52,126 nucleotides of DNA, from contig NZ_FCON02000051.1 of the NCBI RefSeq assembly GCF_001544535.1, positions 1 through 52,126 of the forward strand, in the 5' to 3' direction. The position numbers were made by a program, and so were the translations under genes. Origin of the DNA: Caballeronia choica (GTDB taxonomy: Bacteria; Pseudomonadota; Gammaproteobacteria; Burkholderiales; Burkholderiaceae). The notes beneath the pieces were generated by a model that saw nothing but the letters and a program-made list of their open reading frames with translations, made no database searches and was not told the origin of the DNA. Position 1 is the stretch's first letter, and each line of letters opens with the position of its first letter. Below are positions 1-7,281 of this stretch, piece by piece.

Positions 1-78
1 CGGCAGGCGATACTTCGCGAGTTGACCGATCCCGATGTTACGGAACTCGGGCCTTGGTTTTTTTACGGCTTCAGCCAT
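1..78 (-). CDS. sdhC: Succinate dehydrogenase cytochrome b556 subunit SdhC, N-terminal part only
   Basis: Twenty-six codons read leftward off the window edge, starting MAEAVKKPRPEFRNIGIGQL. The pattern of a basic/proline stretch, then NIGIGQ and KYRLP, is what I know from beta-proteobacterial SdhC, the membrane anchor that binds heme b and quinone in complex II. Only the cytoplasmic N-terminus is visible; the heme ligand and membrane helices lie outside. The start at 78 is the only ATG in frame before the upstream gap. It follows the leftward GntR regulator gene, which ends at 246. Rest of the sdhCDAB cluster is expected to the left (inference). Confidence 0.8.
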   Translation of the reverse strand, partial: MAEAVKKPRPEFRNIGIGQLAKYRLP

Positions 79-245
79 GCTAGACCCCAACTTTGTTATC
101 ACACTAATCCGCGATTTTAGCGCCTTTTTATATCGCGCTGCAGCGAAACGCCGCATAAGATTCCTTTTCCATGCGCGATACAAACGCGTTCGCGAGAGAC
201 ATGCGCATCGTCACGGTCCGGCGCGCTGCTCGTTCATCACCTGCT

Positions 246-1031
246 TCAGCTCAAGTCGTTCTGGTAATAGTAGCCAGTCGTGACATACCATCCGCGACGC
301 ACTTCGACCGGACGGTCACCATAGGTATAGGACACGCGTTCAACGGACAGCAATGGAAAACCCTCGGCCACATTGAGCAATTCGGCCACGGAAGGATCGG
401 CTGCGATCGCGCGGACTTTCTCAGTCGCACGAATCATGCGCGTGCCGAACTCCGTCTCGAACATCGCGTAGAGCGGACCTTTGTACTCGGCAAGACGCTC
501 TGCCGTCAGGCCGCGAAATACCGCGCCCGGCAGCCAGATTTCATCGAAGACGGTGGTTTCGCCGTCAAACTGCAACAAGCGCTTGATAAGAACGACCGGA
601 TCGGCAGGCTTCAGATCGAGCTGGCGCGCGATTTCGGCGGGTGCGCGCAGGCGCTTGCATTCGAGCAGGCGGCTCACGTGGGGATGGACATCGCCATCAT
701 CAGGCAGCAGGCGCAGGAAGCGGAACTGCACGCGGTCTTCATTGTGCGTCGCAACGAAGGTGCCCTTGCCCTGACGGCGCACGAGCAGGTTGTCGGCGGC
801 GAGTTCGTCGATCGCCTTGCGCACCGTGCCCTGGCTCACCTTGTAGCGCGCCGCCAGTTCGACTTCGCTCGGGATGATCTCGCCAGGCTTCCATTCGCCC
901 GACTCGAGCCCCTGCGTGATGAGCGCCTTGATCTGCTGGTAAAGCGGACTGAATGTCGGCGACGAAGCTGGTGCGACTTCCGTCGCACCAGCGCCGCTCG
1001 TGGGGGTCGTCGTCGCCGGGTTTGAATTCAT
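246..1031 (-). CDS. GntR/HutC-family transcriptional regulator with UTRA domain
   Basis: 261 residues. After a low-complexity Pro/Thr/Ala N-terminus (about 1-26) comes a winged helix-turn-helix (about 28-97, with PSEVELAARYKVSQGTVRKA and a VRRQGKGTFVA wing), then a UTRA ligand-binding domain (about 115-255). HutC-subfamily members usually bind small metabolites such as organic or amino acids. The gene lies between sdhC (same strand, downstream) and mdh (divergent), so control of TCA-cycle genes is the natural guess. A perfect 18-bp palindrome at 1088-1105, 57 bp upstream of its start, is the best operator candidate and would give autoregulation plus control of the rightward promoter. The ligand cannot be told from sequence. 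Confidence 0.9.
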   Translation of the reverse strand: MNSNPATTTPTSGAGATEVAPASSPTFSPLYQQIKALITQGLESGEWKPGEIIPSEVELAARYKVSQGTVRKAIDELAADNLLVRRQGKGTFVATHNEDRVQFRFLRLLPDDGDVHPHVSRLLECKRLRAPAEIARQLDLKPADPVVLIKRLLQFDGETTVFDEIWLPGAVFRGLTAERLAEYKGPLYAMFETEFGTRMIRATEKVRAIAADPSVAELLNVAEGFPLLSVERVSYTYGDRPVEVRRGWYVTTGYYYQNDLS

Positions 1032-1087
1032 GCGCGCATTTCATCATAAACGCCTGCGCGGCGTCCAGACATTTCCCGTCGATTCCT

Positions 1088-1105
1088 ATGTCTTATATAA
1101 GACAT
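1088..1105. promoter_or_regulatory. Perfect 18-bp palindrome, probable GntR operator
   Basis: ATGTCTTATATAAGACAT is self-complementary across all 18 bp, and the flanks (CT on the left, AAG on the right) extend it imperfectly. It is AT-rich in GC-rich surroundings, lies upstream of the GntR gene and directly before a rightward -35 box. Dyads of this size fit GntR dimers; assignment to this regulator is inference from position. Confidence 0.75.
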
Positions 1106-1114
1106 AAGATACTG

Positions 1115-1143
1115 TTGACTTTACGTCCCGTGAATCCTACACT
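1115..1143 (+). promoter_or_regulatory. Sigma70-type promoter reading toward mdh
   Basis: TTGACT (1115-1120), a 17-bp spacer, then TACACT (1138-1143): 5/6 and 4/6 matches to the consensus. The palindrome at 1088-1105 ends 9 bp before the -35 box, placing the regulator where it could activate or block polymerase. Confidence 0.55.
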
Positions 1144-1174
1144 CCTTGGCGAGCAAGGGTTTGCGGGTCATTGC

Positions 1175-1198
1175 GGGGCCGGTGGAAATGTCGGCCCC
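1175..1198 (+). other. Hairpin in the mdh leader
   Basis: GGGGCCG (1175-1181) pairs with CGGCCCC (1192-1198) around a 10-nt loop, starting about 25 nt after the predicted transcription start. No uridine run follows, so a simple intrinsic terminator is unlikely. Confidence 0.35.
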
Positions 1199-1608
1199 AA
1201 GCGCTTCGGCCGGCTTTTCGGTCGACGCACCACGCGCACTATGCCACGAGGCACGCCCCGCCGCTTATCGCCTCACGCCGAACGGCTTTCGATCCGCCCG
1301 CCGCTGCCTGTGCACTGCCTTGCAACGTCCCGCGCCCCCTCGAAAACGCCTCCTGCGCGACGAGACCCGGCGGCGCCGTCCGTGCATACTTCACGCTCAG
1401 AAGAAAGATTCTTGGCATGGCAGCCGCGCCGCCGCGCTTCATGCAGGTCGAATGTCCGTTGGCGCTCGCGCGATAAGCGTGATGTGATTGCACGGCGTTC
1501 CAGCATGATTCCGGAGAGCACGGCCGACATGCTTCATCAACGCTTCGCGTAACGCGCATAAAATGGCGTTTTCCCTAGCGTCTCACGCACCGTTCAGGAG
1601 AGTTTTCA

Positions 1609-2595
1609 ATGGCTAAGTCCGCAAAGCGCGTTACCGTCACCGGCGCCGCAGGTCAAATCAGCTACTCGCTGCTGTTCCGCATCGCCAACGGCGATCTGCT
1701 CGGCAAAGACCAGCCGGTGATCCTCCAACTGCTCGACCTGCCGCAAGCGCAAGGCGCCGTGAAGGGCGTCGTGATGGAACTGGAAGACTGTGCGTTTCCG
1801 CTGCTCACGGGCGTCGTCGTCACCGACGACCCGAAAGTCGCGTTCAAGGACGCCGACGTCGCGCTGCTGGTCGGTGCGCGTCCGCGCTCGAAGGGCATGG
1901 AGCGCAAGGACCTGCTGTCGGCCAACGCCGAGATCTTCACCGTTCAGGGCAAGGCGCTGAACGACGTCGCGAGCCGCGACGTGAAGGTGCTGGTGGTCGG
2001 CAACCCGGCCAACACGAACGCGTACATCGCGATGAACTCGGCGCCGGACCTGCCGCAGAAGAACTTCACCGCCATGCTGCGCCTCGACCACAACCGCGCG
2101 CTGTCACAACTGGCCGCGAAGTCGGGCAAGCCGGTCGCGTCGATCGAAAAGCTCGCCGTGTGGGGCAACCACTCGCCGACGATGTACCCGGATTTCCGCT
2201 TCGCCACCGTCGATGGCGAGTCGCTCACGAAGCTGATCAACGACGACGAATGGAACCGCAACACGTTCATCCCGACCGTCGGCAAGCGCGGCGCGGCGAT
2301 CATCGAGGCACGTGGCCTGTCGTCGGCGGCATCGGCGGCGAACGCGGCGATCGACCACGTGCGTGACTGGGTGCTCGGCACGAACGGCAAGTGGGTCACG
2401 ATGGGCATTCCGTCGGACGGTTCGTATGGCATCCCCGAAGGCATCATGTACGGCGTGCCGGTGACCTGCGAAAACGGCGAGTACAAGCGCGTCGAAGGCC
2501 TGGAAATCGATGCGTTCTCGCGTGAAAAGATGGACGGCACGCTGAACGAGTTGCTGGAAGAGCGCGACGGTGTCGCGCACCTGCTCGGCAAGTAA
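1609..2595 (+). CDS. mdh: Malate dehydrogenase
   Basis: 328 residues, the usual length of the proteobacterial dimeric, cytosolic-type malate dehydrogenase (NAD-dependent malate to oxaloacetate, TCA cycle). Visible: dinucleotide-binding TGAAGQI at 11-17, the mobile loop arginines in [13 protein letters not shown] (91-103), NPANTNA at 132-138, the LDHNRA segment (159-164) and the catalytic histidine in WGNHSP (H188). The ATG is preceded by AGGAGAG. First rightward gene of the central-carbon block and probably co-transcribed with the lyase and prpC behind it, though strong stem-loops at 2604-2639 separate it from the lyase. Confidence 0.97.
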   Translation: MAKSAKRVTVTGAAGQISYSLLFRIANGDLLGKDQPVILQLLDLPQAQGAVKGVVMELEDCAFPLLTGVVVTDDPKVAFKDADVALLVGARPRSKGMERKDLLSANAEIFTVQGKALNDVASRDVKVLVVGNPANTNAYIAMNSAPDLPQKNFTAMLRLDHNRALSQLAAKSGKPVASIEKLAVWGNHSPTMYPDFRFATVDGESLTKLINDDEWNRNTFIPTVGKRGAAIIEARGLSSAASAANAAIDHVRDWVLGTNGKWVTMGIPSDGSYGIPEGIMYGVPVTCENGEYKRVEGLEIDAFSREKMDGTLNELLEERDGVAHLLGK

Positions 2596-2603
2596 GGTTC
2601 GCT

Positions 2604-2639
2604 GAGGAGCCGTGGTTCACGGTTCCTCGCGTACGCGAG
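2604..2639 (+). other. Two consecutive stem-loops after mdh
   Basis: An 11-bp stem (2604-2614 with 2618-2628, one G:U pair, 3-nt loop) is followed by the 14-bp palindrome CTCGCGTACGCGAG (2626-2639). The two share three bases, so they could be alternative structures. No uridine run follows. They may stabilise the mdh end of a longer mRNA or weaken read-through into the lyase (inference). Confidence 0.45.
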
Positions 2640-2739
2640 CGCCGCGAGGCGTTCGCGGCCGATCCGAACGCGCTTGAGGCATGTCGAGCGCGTTCGAATC
2701 GGCACCCTTTCCTTTCTCCCATCCGACCCGACGCCGACG

Positions 2740-3762
2740 ATGCACGCTCTCACCCCCGCCGAAGTGCTGTTTGACGGCGAAGTGCAACCCGCGGTCTTGC
2801 CGCCGTGCGACCACTATGCCGGCAGCGAAAAGCTGATGAAGAAATCGCTCGCGTTGCAGGCGCAACTCGGGCCGGTGTTCGATATCACGCTCGATTGCGA
2901 AGACGGCGCGCAAGTCGGTCTGGAAACGGCGCATGCGGAACTCGTGGCGTCGCTGATCGGCGGCGATGACGACCGCTTCGGCCGCGTCGGCGTTCGCATT
3001 CACGACTTCCACAACCGCGCCTGGCGCGACGACGTGCGCATCATCTTGCGCAACGCGAAGCAAGCACCCGCCTACATCACGCTGCCGAAAATCCGCAGCG
3101 TCTTCGACGCCACCGAAATGGTCGCGTTCGTCGAGGCGTCGCGCTGCGAATTCGGCATCGCGAAACCCATTCCCTGCCATCTGCTGATCGAAACGCACGG
3201 CGCGCTCGAGGAAGTTTTCGAACTTGCCGCGCTGCCGGGCGTCGAAGCGCTGAGTTTTGGCCTCATGGACTTCGTCTCCGCGCACAACGGCGCGATCCCC
3301 GATACCGCGATGCGCTCGCCCGGCCAGTTCGATCATCCGCTCGTGCGGCGTGCGAAGCTGGAGATCGCGGCGGCGTGCCATGCGCATGGCAAGGTGGCGT
3401 CGCACAACGTATCGACGGAAGTGCGCGACATGGGCGTCGTCGCGAGCGATGCCGAGCGTGCGCGCAACGAATTCGGCTACACGCGGATGTGGAGCATTCA
3501 CCCGGATCAGGTGAAGCCGATCGTCGCGGCCTTTTCGCCACGCGCTGAGGAAATCCATGTCGCCGCTGCGATCCTGCTCGCGGCCCAGACCGCGCAGTGG
3601 GGCCCGACACGCTACCAGGATACGCTGCACGATCGCGCGAGCTATCGCTATTACTGGTCGGTGCTGCGCCGCGCGCACGCCACGGGTCAGGCATTGCCGG
3701 AAGGCGCCGCGGCGCTCTTCGGCCCTGACGAACCCGCCGAAGTGTCTCAGAGAGGAAGCTGA
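2740..3762 (+). CDS. HpcH/HpaI aldolase / citrate lyase family CoA-ester lyase
   Basis: 340 residues from the ATG at 2740, which begins the conserved sequence; an in-frame ATG at 2674 would add an unlikely 22-residue extension. The family cleaves or forms beta-hydroxyacyl-CoA thioesters such as malyl-CoA or citramalyl-CoA. Visible: the metal-binding acidic motif DCEDG (52-56), the arginine in VGVRIHDF (about 83-90), [11 protein letters not shown] with its catalytic-site glutamate, and LSFGLMDF. It resembles the malyl/beta-methylmalyl-CoA lyase branch more than CitE of citrate lyase, because no citrate lyase subunits are near. Position between mdh and prpC suggests a link to malate, glyoxylate or propionate metabolism; exact substrate is unknown. 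Confidence 0.85.
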   Translation: MHALTPAEVLFDGEVQPAVLPPCDHYAGSEKLMKKSLALQAQLGPVFDITLDCEDGAQVGLETAHAELVASLIGGDDDRFGRVGVRIHDFHNRAWRDDVRIILRNAKQAPAYITLPKIRSVFDATEMVAFVEASRCEFGIAKPIPCHLLIETHGALEEVFELAALPGVEALSFGLMDFVSAHNGAIPDTAMRSPGQFDHPLVRRAKLEIAAACHAHGKVASHNVSTEVRDMGVVASDAERARNEFGYTRMWSIHPDQVKPIVAAFSPRAEEIHVAAAILLAAQTAQWGPTRYQDTLHDRASYRYYWSVLRRAHATGQALPEGAAALFGPDEPAEVSQRGS

Positions 3763-3764
3763 AC

Positions 3765-3881
3765 ATGACGATCACTTCCGCCGTCGTCGATACGATGCAA
3801 ACGCGTAATGAACTTTACGACAGCATCGGCTATCACGAGTACGAGCAGAACCTCGATGCGCTGTTCAGCCAGAACAAGTAG
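3765..3881 (+). CDS. Small 38-residue protein between lyase and prpC
   Basis: The ATG at 3765 follows the lyase stop codon by two bases and has AGAGGAAG upstream, so translational coupling is likely. The peptide begins [20 protein letters not shown] and ends in DALFSQNK; it is soluble, tyrosine- and acid-rich, with no signal peptide or membrane segment. It ends 50 bp before prpC. I do not recognise a family. Its tight placement and good ribosome binding site argue that it is translated; conservation in related genomes would settle it. Confidence 0.5.
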   Translation: MTITSAVVDTMQTRNELYDSIGYHEYEQNLDALFSQNK

Positions 3882-3931
3882 CGTGTGACACAGCGGCAAT
3901 TACGTTGCATGGAACCAGGAGACGTAGTGCG

Positions 3932-5107
3932 ATGAGCGACACTGGGACAACTGAAACGCCGGCTGCGGCAGGCGGGTTCAAGCCGAAGAAGTCGGTTGCG
4001 CTGTCGGGCGTGACGGCGGGGAACACCGCGCTTTGCACCGTCGGCAAGACGGGCAACGACCTGCACTATCGCGGCTACGACATACTCGATGTCGCAAGTT
4101 CATGTGAATTCGAGGAAATCGCGTATCTGCTGGTGCACGGCAAATTGCCCAACGCGGCCGAGCTGAAAGCGTACAAGACCAAGCTCAAGGCGTTGCGCGG
4201 GCTGCCCGCGAACCTGAAAGCGGCGCTCGAATGGATTCCCGCTTCAGCGCATCCGATGGATGTGATGCGCACCGGCGTATCGGTGCTCGGAACGTTGCTG
4301 CCGGAGAAAGAGGATCACCATATCGCGGGCGCGAAGGATATCGCCGACCGCCTGATGGCTTCGCTCGGCTCGGTGCTGCTCTATTGGTATCACTATTCGC
4401 ATAACGGCCGCCGCATCGAAACCGAAACCGACGACGACTCCATCGGCGGGCACTTCCTGCATCTGCTGCATGGCGTGGAGCCGTCGAAGGCGTGGGTCGA
4501 GGCGATGCACACCTCGCTGAATCTCTACGCCGAGCACGAATTCAACGCGTCGACGTTCACCGGCCGCGTGATCGCGGGCACGGGTTCCGACCTCTATTCG
4601 GCGATCACCGGCGCGATCGGCGCGCTGCGCGGTCCGAAGCACGGCGGCGCCAACGAAGCCGCGTTCGAGATTCAGTCGCGCTATGAGACGCCCGATGAAG
4701 CCGAAAGCGATATCCGCCGCCGGGTCGAGAACAAGGAAGTCGTGATCGGCTTTGGCCATCCGGTGTACACGATCTCCGATCCGCGCAACAAGGTGATCAA
4801 GGAAGTCGCGAAGAAGCTGTCGAAGGAAGCGGGCGACCTGAAGCTCTTCGACATCGCCGAGCGCCTCGAAACCGTGATGTGGGACGCGAAGAAAATGTTC
4901 CCGAACCTCGACTGGTTCAGCGCGGTGTCATATCACATGATGGGCGTGCCGACCGCGATGTTCACGCCGCTCTTCGTGATTTCGCGCACGGCGGGCTGGA
5001 GCGCGCACATCATCGAACAACGCATCGACAACAAGATCATCCGGCCGAGCGCGAATTACACCGGCCCCGAGAATTTGAGGTTTCTTCCGCTAAATAAGCG
5101 AAAATAG
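3932..5107 (+). CDS. prpC: 2-methylcitrate synthase (citrate synthase family)
   Basis: 391 residues. Condenses propionyl-CoA with oxaloacetate in the 2-methylcitrate cycle. The N-terminal run [19 protein letters not shown] then [11 protein letters not shown] is typical of PrpC rather than the longer hexameric GltA. Catalytic residues by family comparison are H237 (GPKHGG), H276 (GFGHPVY) and D327 (NLDWFSA). Start chosen at 3932, with CAGGAGA at 3916-3922; an ATG at 3905 lacks a site. PrpB and AcnD/PrpF are absent nearby, so the cycle would have to be completed from elsewhere or by the neighbouring AcnA. Confidence 0.92.
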   Translation: MSDTGTTETPAAAGGFKPKKSVALSGVTAGNTALCTVGKTGNDLHYRGYDILDVASSCEFEEIAYLLVHGKLPNAAELKAYKTKLKALRGLPANLKAALEWIPASAHPMDVMRTGVSVLGTLLPEKEDHHIAGAKDIADRLMASLGSVLLYWYHYSHNGRRIETETDDDSIGGHFLHLLHGVEPSKAWVEAMHTSLNLYAEHEFNASTFTGRVIAGTGSDLYSAITGAIGALRGPKHGGANEAAFEIQSRYETPDEAESDIRRRVENKEVVIGFGHPVYTISDPRNKVIKEVAKKLSKEAGDLKLFDIAERLETVMWDAKKMFPNLDWFSAVSYHMMGVPTAMFTPLFVISRTAGWSAHIIEQRIDNKIIRPSANYTGPENLRFLPLNKRK

Positions 5108-5192
5108 CGAGTTGCGCGTTCGGGACGGCACGGACACGGCCCAACCGCGCGGCCCTCGCCATCACCACTCACGAATTTGAAAGGTTTCACTG

Positions 5193-5705
5193 ATGAACAA
5201 ACTTCTGATCGCTGCACTCGTCGGCACCCTGGCAACCACCAGCATGATCGTCACGACCGACGCGTTCGCCGCGACAACCGATGCCGCTACCACCCCCAAG
5301 GCCACGGCCAAGCGTCCCGCGCCGGCCAAGCGCCTGATCAAGCGCAAGCCGACGACAGAAGCGGCGGCTGCCGCGAAGACCGACCCGATTCCGGAAGGCT
5401 CGGAAAAGTGGTCGTGCAAGGAAGGTCTTGCTTTCTATCTGAAAGGCGACATGAAGCGTGATGCAGTCGTCACGGTGCACTGGGCGCAGAAGGACTACCG
5501 CCTGCCGCGCCAGGACACGACGACCGGCGCCGACCGCTTCCACGACCTCGCGACCGGGATGGACCTGGTCGTGATCCCCACGAAGGCAATGTTGTTCTCG
5601 GACAAGGACGAATCGCGTCTCGCCGACGAATGCGTGACGCAGGCGATGGCTACGGGCGCGCCTGCTCCGACGCAGTCGAACGCACTGATCAAGGACGTGA
5701 AGTAA
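5193..5705 (+). CDS. Secreted protein with MliC-like (lysozyme inhibitor) C-terminal domain
   Basis: 170 residues. Signal peptide about 1-27 (KLLIAALVGTLATT core, cleavage near AFA-A), then an Ala/Pro/Lys-rich linker to about residue 68, then a compact domain with two cysteines (C75, C147). The domain reads WSC...TVHWAQKDYRL...TTTGADRF...GMDLVVIPTKAMLF...LADEC, which follows the layout of the MliC/PliC C-type lysozyme inhibitor fold (Cys, strand, L, SGARY-like turn, strand, final Cys). This is pattern matching by eye and not certain. It sits in the same direction between prpC and prpD, with AAAGG before the ATG, so a cell-envelope protein is embedded in a metabolic operon. Confidence 0.7.
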   Translation: MNKLLIAALVGTLATTSMIVTTDAFAATTDAATTPKATAKRPAPAKRLIKRKPTTEAAAAAKTDPIPEGSEKWSCKEGLAFYLKGDMKRDAVVTVHWAQKDYRLPRQDTTTGADRFHDLATGMDLVVIPTKAMLFSDKDESRLADECVTQAMATGAPAPTQSNALIKDVK

Positions 5706-5716
5706 GCATCGTTTAG

Positions 5717-5738
5717 TTGGTTCGTACTTGGTTCGTAC
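5717..5738 (+). repeat. 11-bp perfect tandem duplication before prpD
   Basis: TTGGTTCGTAC occurs twice head to tail (5717-5727, 5728-5738) in the 51-bp spacer before prpD, whose CAGGAAA ribosome binding site follows at about 5745. A similar 11-bp duplication lies at the end of prpD. Confidence 0.7.
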
Positions 5739-5756
5739 TCAAATCAGGAAACCTCG

Positions 5757-7208
5757 ATGTCCGCACCGATTTCCAACGTCCGGCCTGATCCGGACAAGGT
5801 TCTCGTAGACATAGTCGACTACGTGCTCAACTACGAGGTCGACAGCACGCTCGCGCTCGATACGGCGCGCAACTGCCTGATCGATACGCTCGGTTGCGGA
5901 CTCGAGGCGCTTTCCTATCCTGCCTGCACCAAGCTGATGGGACCCATCGTGCCGGGCACGATCGTCCCCAACGGCGCCAGGGTGCCGGGCACCCCATTCC
6001 AGCTCGACCCGGTTCAGGCCGCGTTCAACATCGGCGCGATGATCCGCTGGCTCGACTTCAACGACACCTGGCTCGCCGCCGAGTGGGGCCATCCGTCGGA
6101 CAATCTGGGCGGCATTCTCGCGACCGCCGACTGGTTGTCGCGCAACGCCATCGCAGCCGGCAAGAAGCCGCTGACGATGAAGGACGTCCTGACCGGCATG
6201 GTCAAGGCGCACGAAATTCAGGGTTGCATCGCGCTCGAAAATTCGTTCAACAAAGTCGGGCTCGATCACGTTTTGCTCGTGAAGCTCGCTTCGACCGCCG
6301 TGGTCGGACAGTTGATCGGATTGACGCGCGATGAACTCATCAATGCGGTGTCGCTCGCGTTGGTCGATGGTCATTCGCTGCGCACCTATCGTCACGCGCC
6401 GAACACGGGCTCGCGCAAGTCGTGGGCAGCGGGCGATGCAACCTCGCGCGCGGTGCGCCTCGCACTGATCGCGAAGACCGGCGAGATGGGCTATCCGTCG
6501 GTGTTGACCGCGAAAACCTGGGGCTTTTACGATGTCCTTTTCAAGGGCAACGCGTTCCAGTTCCAGCGTCCGTACGGCTCGTATGTGATGGAGAACGTGC
6601 TGTTCAAGATTTCGTTCCCGGCCGAATTCCACTCGCAGACGGCAGTGGAAGCGGCCATGACGCTGCACGCGCAACTTGCCAGGGCAGGCAAGCGCGTCGA
6701 AGACATCAAAAAGATCACGATTCGCACGCACGAAGCGGCGATTCGCATCATCGATAAAAAAGGGCCGCTCGACAATCCTGCCGACCGCGATCATTGCATC
6801 CAGTACATGATCGCCGTGCCGCTGATCTTCGGCCGCCTGACCGCCGCCGATTACGAAGACTCGGTCGCGCAGGACCCGCGCATCGACGTGTTGCGCGCCA
6901 GGATGGAATGCGTCGAAGACCCGCAATTCACGAAGGATTATTTCGATCCGGAGAAGCGCTCGATAGCGAACGCGCTGACCGTCGAATTCAACGATGGCTC
7001 GACGTTCGACGAGGTCGTGGTCGAATATCCGATTGGACACAAGCGCCGGCGCGCGGATGGAATTCCGCTGCTCGTCGAGAAGTTCAGGACGAACCTCGCG
7101 CGCCGCTTCCCGCAAAAGCAGCAACAGGCGATCCTCGCGGTATCGCTCGATCAGGCAAAGCTCGAAACAATGCCGGTCAATGAATACGTCGATCTGTACG
7201 TGATCTAG
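5757..7208 (+). CDS. prpD: 2-methylcitrate dehydratase, MmgE/PrpD family
   Basis: 483 residues, the same length as the classical PrpD. Dehydrates 2-methylcitrate to 2-methyl-cis-aconitate without an iron-sulfur cluster. The sequence has family hallmarks: an all-helical N-terminus ending with [35 protein letters not shown] (metal-free active-site region), [14 protein letters not shown] and [14 protein letters not shown]. Located between the MliC-like gene and acnA on the same strand. Together with PrpC and AcnA it can carry propionyl-CoA to 2-methylisocitrate; the lyase PrpB is not in the window. Confidence 0.93.
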   Translation: MSAPISNVRPDPDKVLVDIVDYVLNYEVDSTLALDTARNCLIDTLGCGLEALSYPACTKLMGPIVPGTIVPNGARVPGTPFQLDPVQAAFNIGAMIRWLDFNDTWLAAEWGHPSDNLGGILATADWLSRNAIAAGKKPLTMKDVLTGMVKAHEIQGCIALENSFNKVGLDHVLLVKLASTAVVGQLIGLTRDELINAVSLALVDGHSLRTYRHAPNTGSRKSWAAGDATSRAVRLALIAKTGEMGYPSVLTAKTWGFYDVLFKGNAFQFQRPYGSYVMENVLFKISFPAEFHSQTAVEAAMTLHAQLARAGKRVEDIKKITIRTHEAAIRIIDKKGPLDNPADRDHCIQYMIAVPLIFGRLTAADYEDSVAQDPRIDVLRARMECVEDPQFTKDYFDPEKRSIANALTVEFNDGSTFDEVVVEYPIGHKRRRADGIPLLVEKFRTNLARRFPQKQQQAILAVSLDQAKLETMPVNEYVDLYVI

Positions 7209-7221
7209 TCGTGATCTAGTC
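7200..7221 (+). repeat. 11-bp perfect tandem duplication across the prpD stop codon
   Basis: GTGATCTAGTC is present twice (7200-7210, 7211-7221). The first copy contains the prpD TAG stop at 7206-7208, so it looks like a slippage duplication of the gene's last bases. The second copy provides no in-frame extension. Confidence 0.7.
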
Positions 7222-7281
7222 CATCAAGCAGAAACGTTGCATCGAAGGTATTTCCTCGTTTAATACCCACGGAAAAAAATC

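Larger units (their letters stand above)
1032..1608. other. 577-bp divergent intergenic region, gntR/mdh
   Basis: Holds a palindromic operator (1088-1105), a rightward promoter (1115-1143) and a hairpin (1175-1198). The rest, about 1200-1600, has several overlapping open frames on both strands, but none has a recognisable domain or a good ribosome binding site, and I treat them as chance frames in GC-rich DNA. If the promoter at 1115 serves mdh, the transcript carries a leader of roughly 460 nt. The mdh ribosome binding site is AGGAGAG at about 1596-1602. Confidence 0.6.

Noticed and set aside
171-1025. Long open frame antisense to the GntR regulator.
   Set aside because: Shadow frame of a GC-rich gene; arginine-rich, no domain, opposite to a well-supported gene.
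1146-1559. Several overlapping open frames of about 100 residues in the gntR-mdh gap.
   Set aside because: Arg/Ala/Pro-rich, in different frames and strands, no ribosome binding site or recognisable domain.
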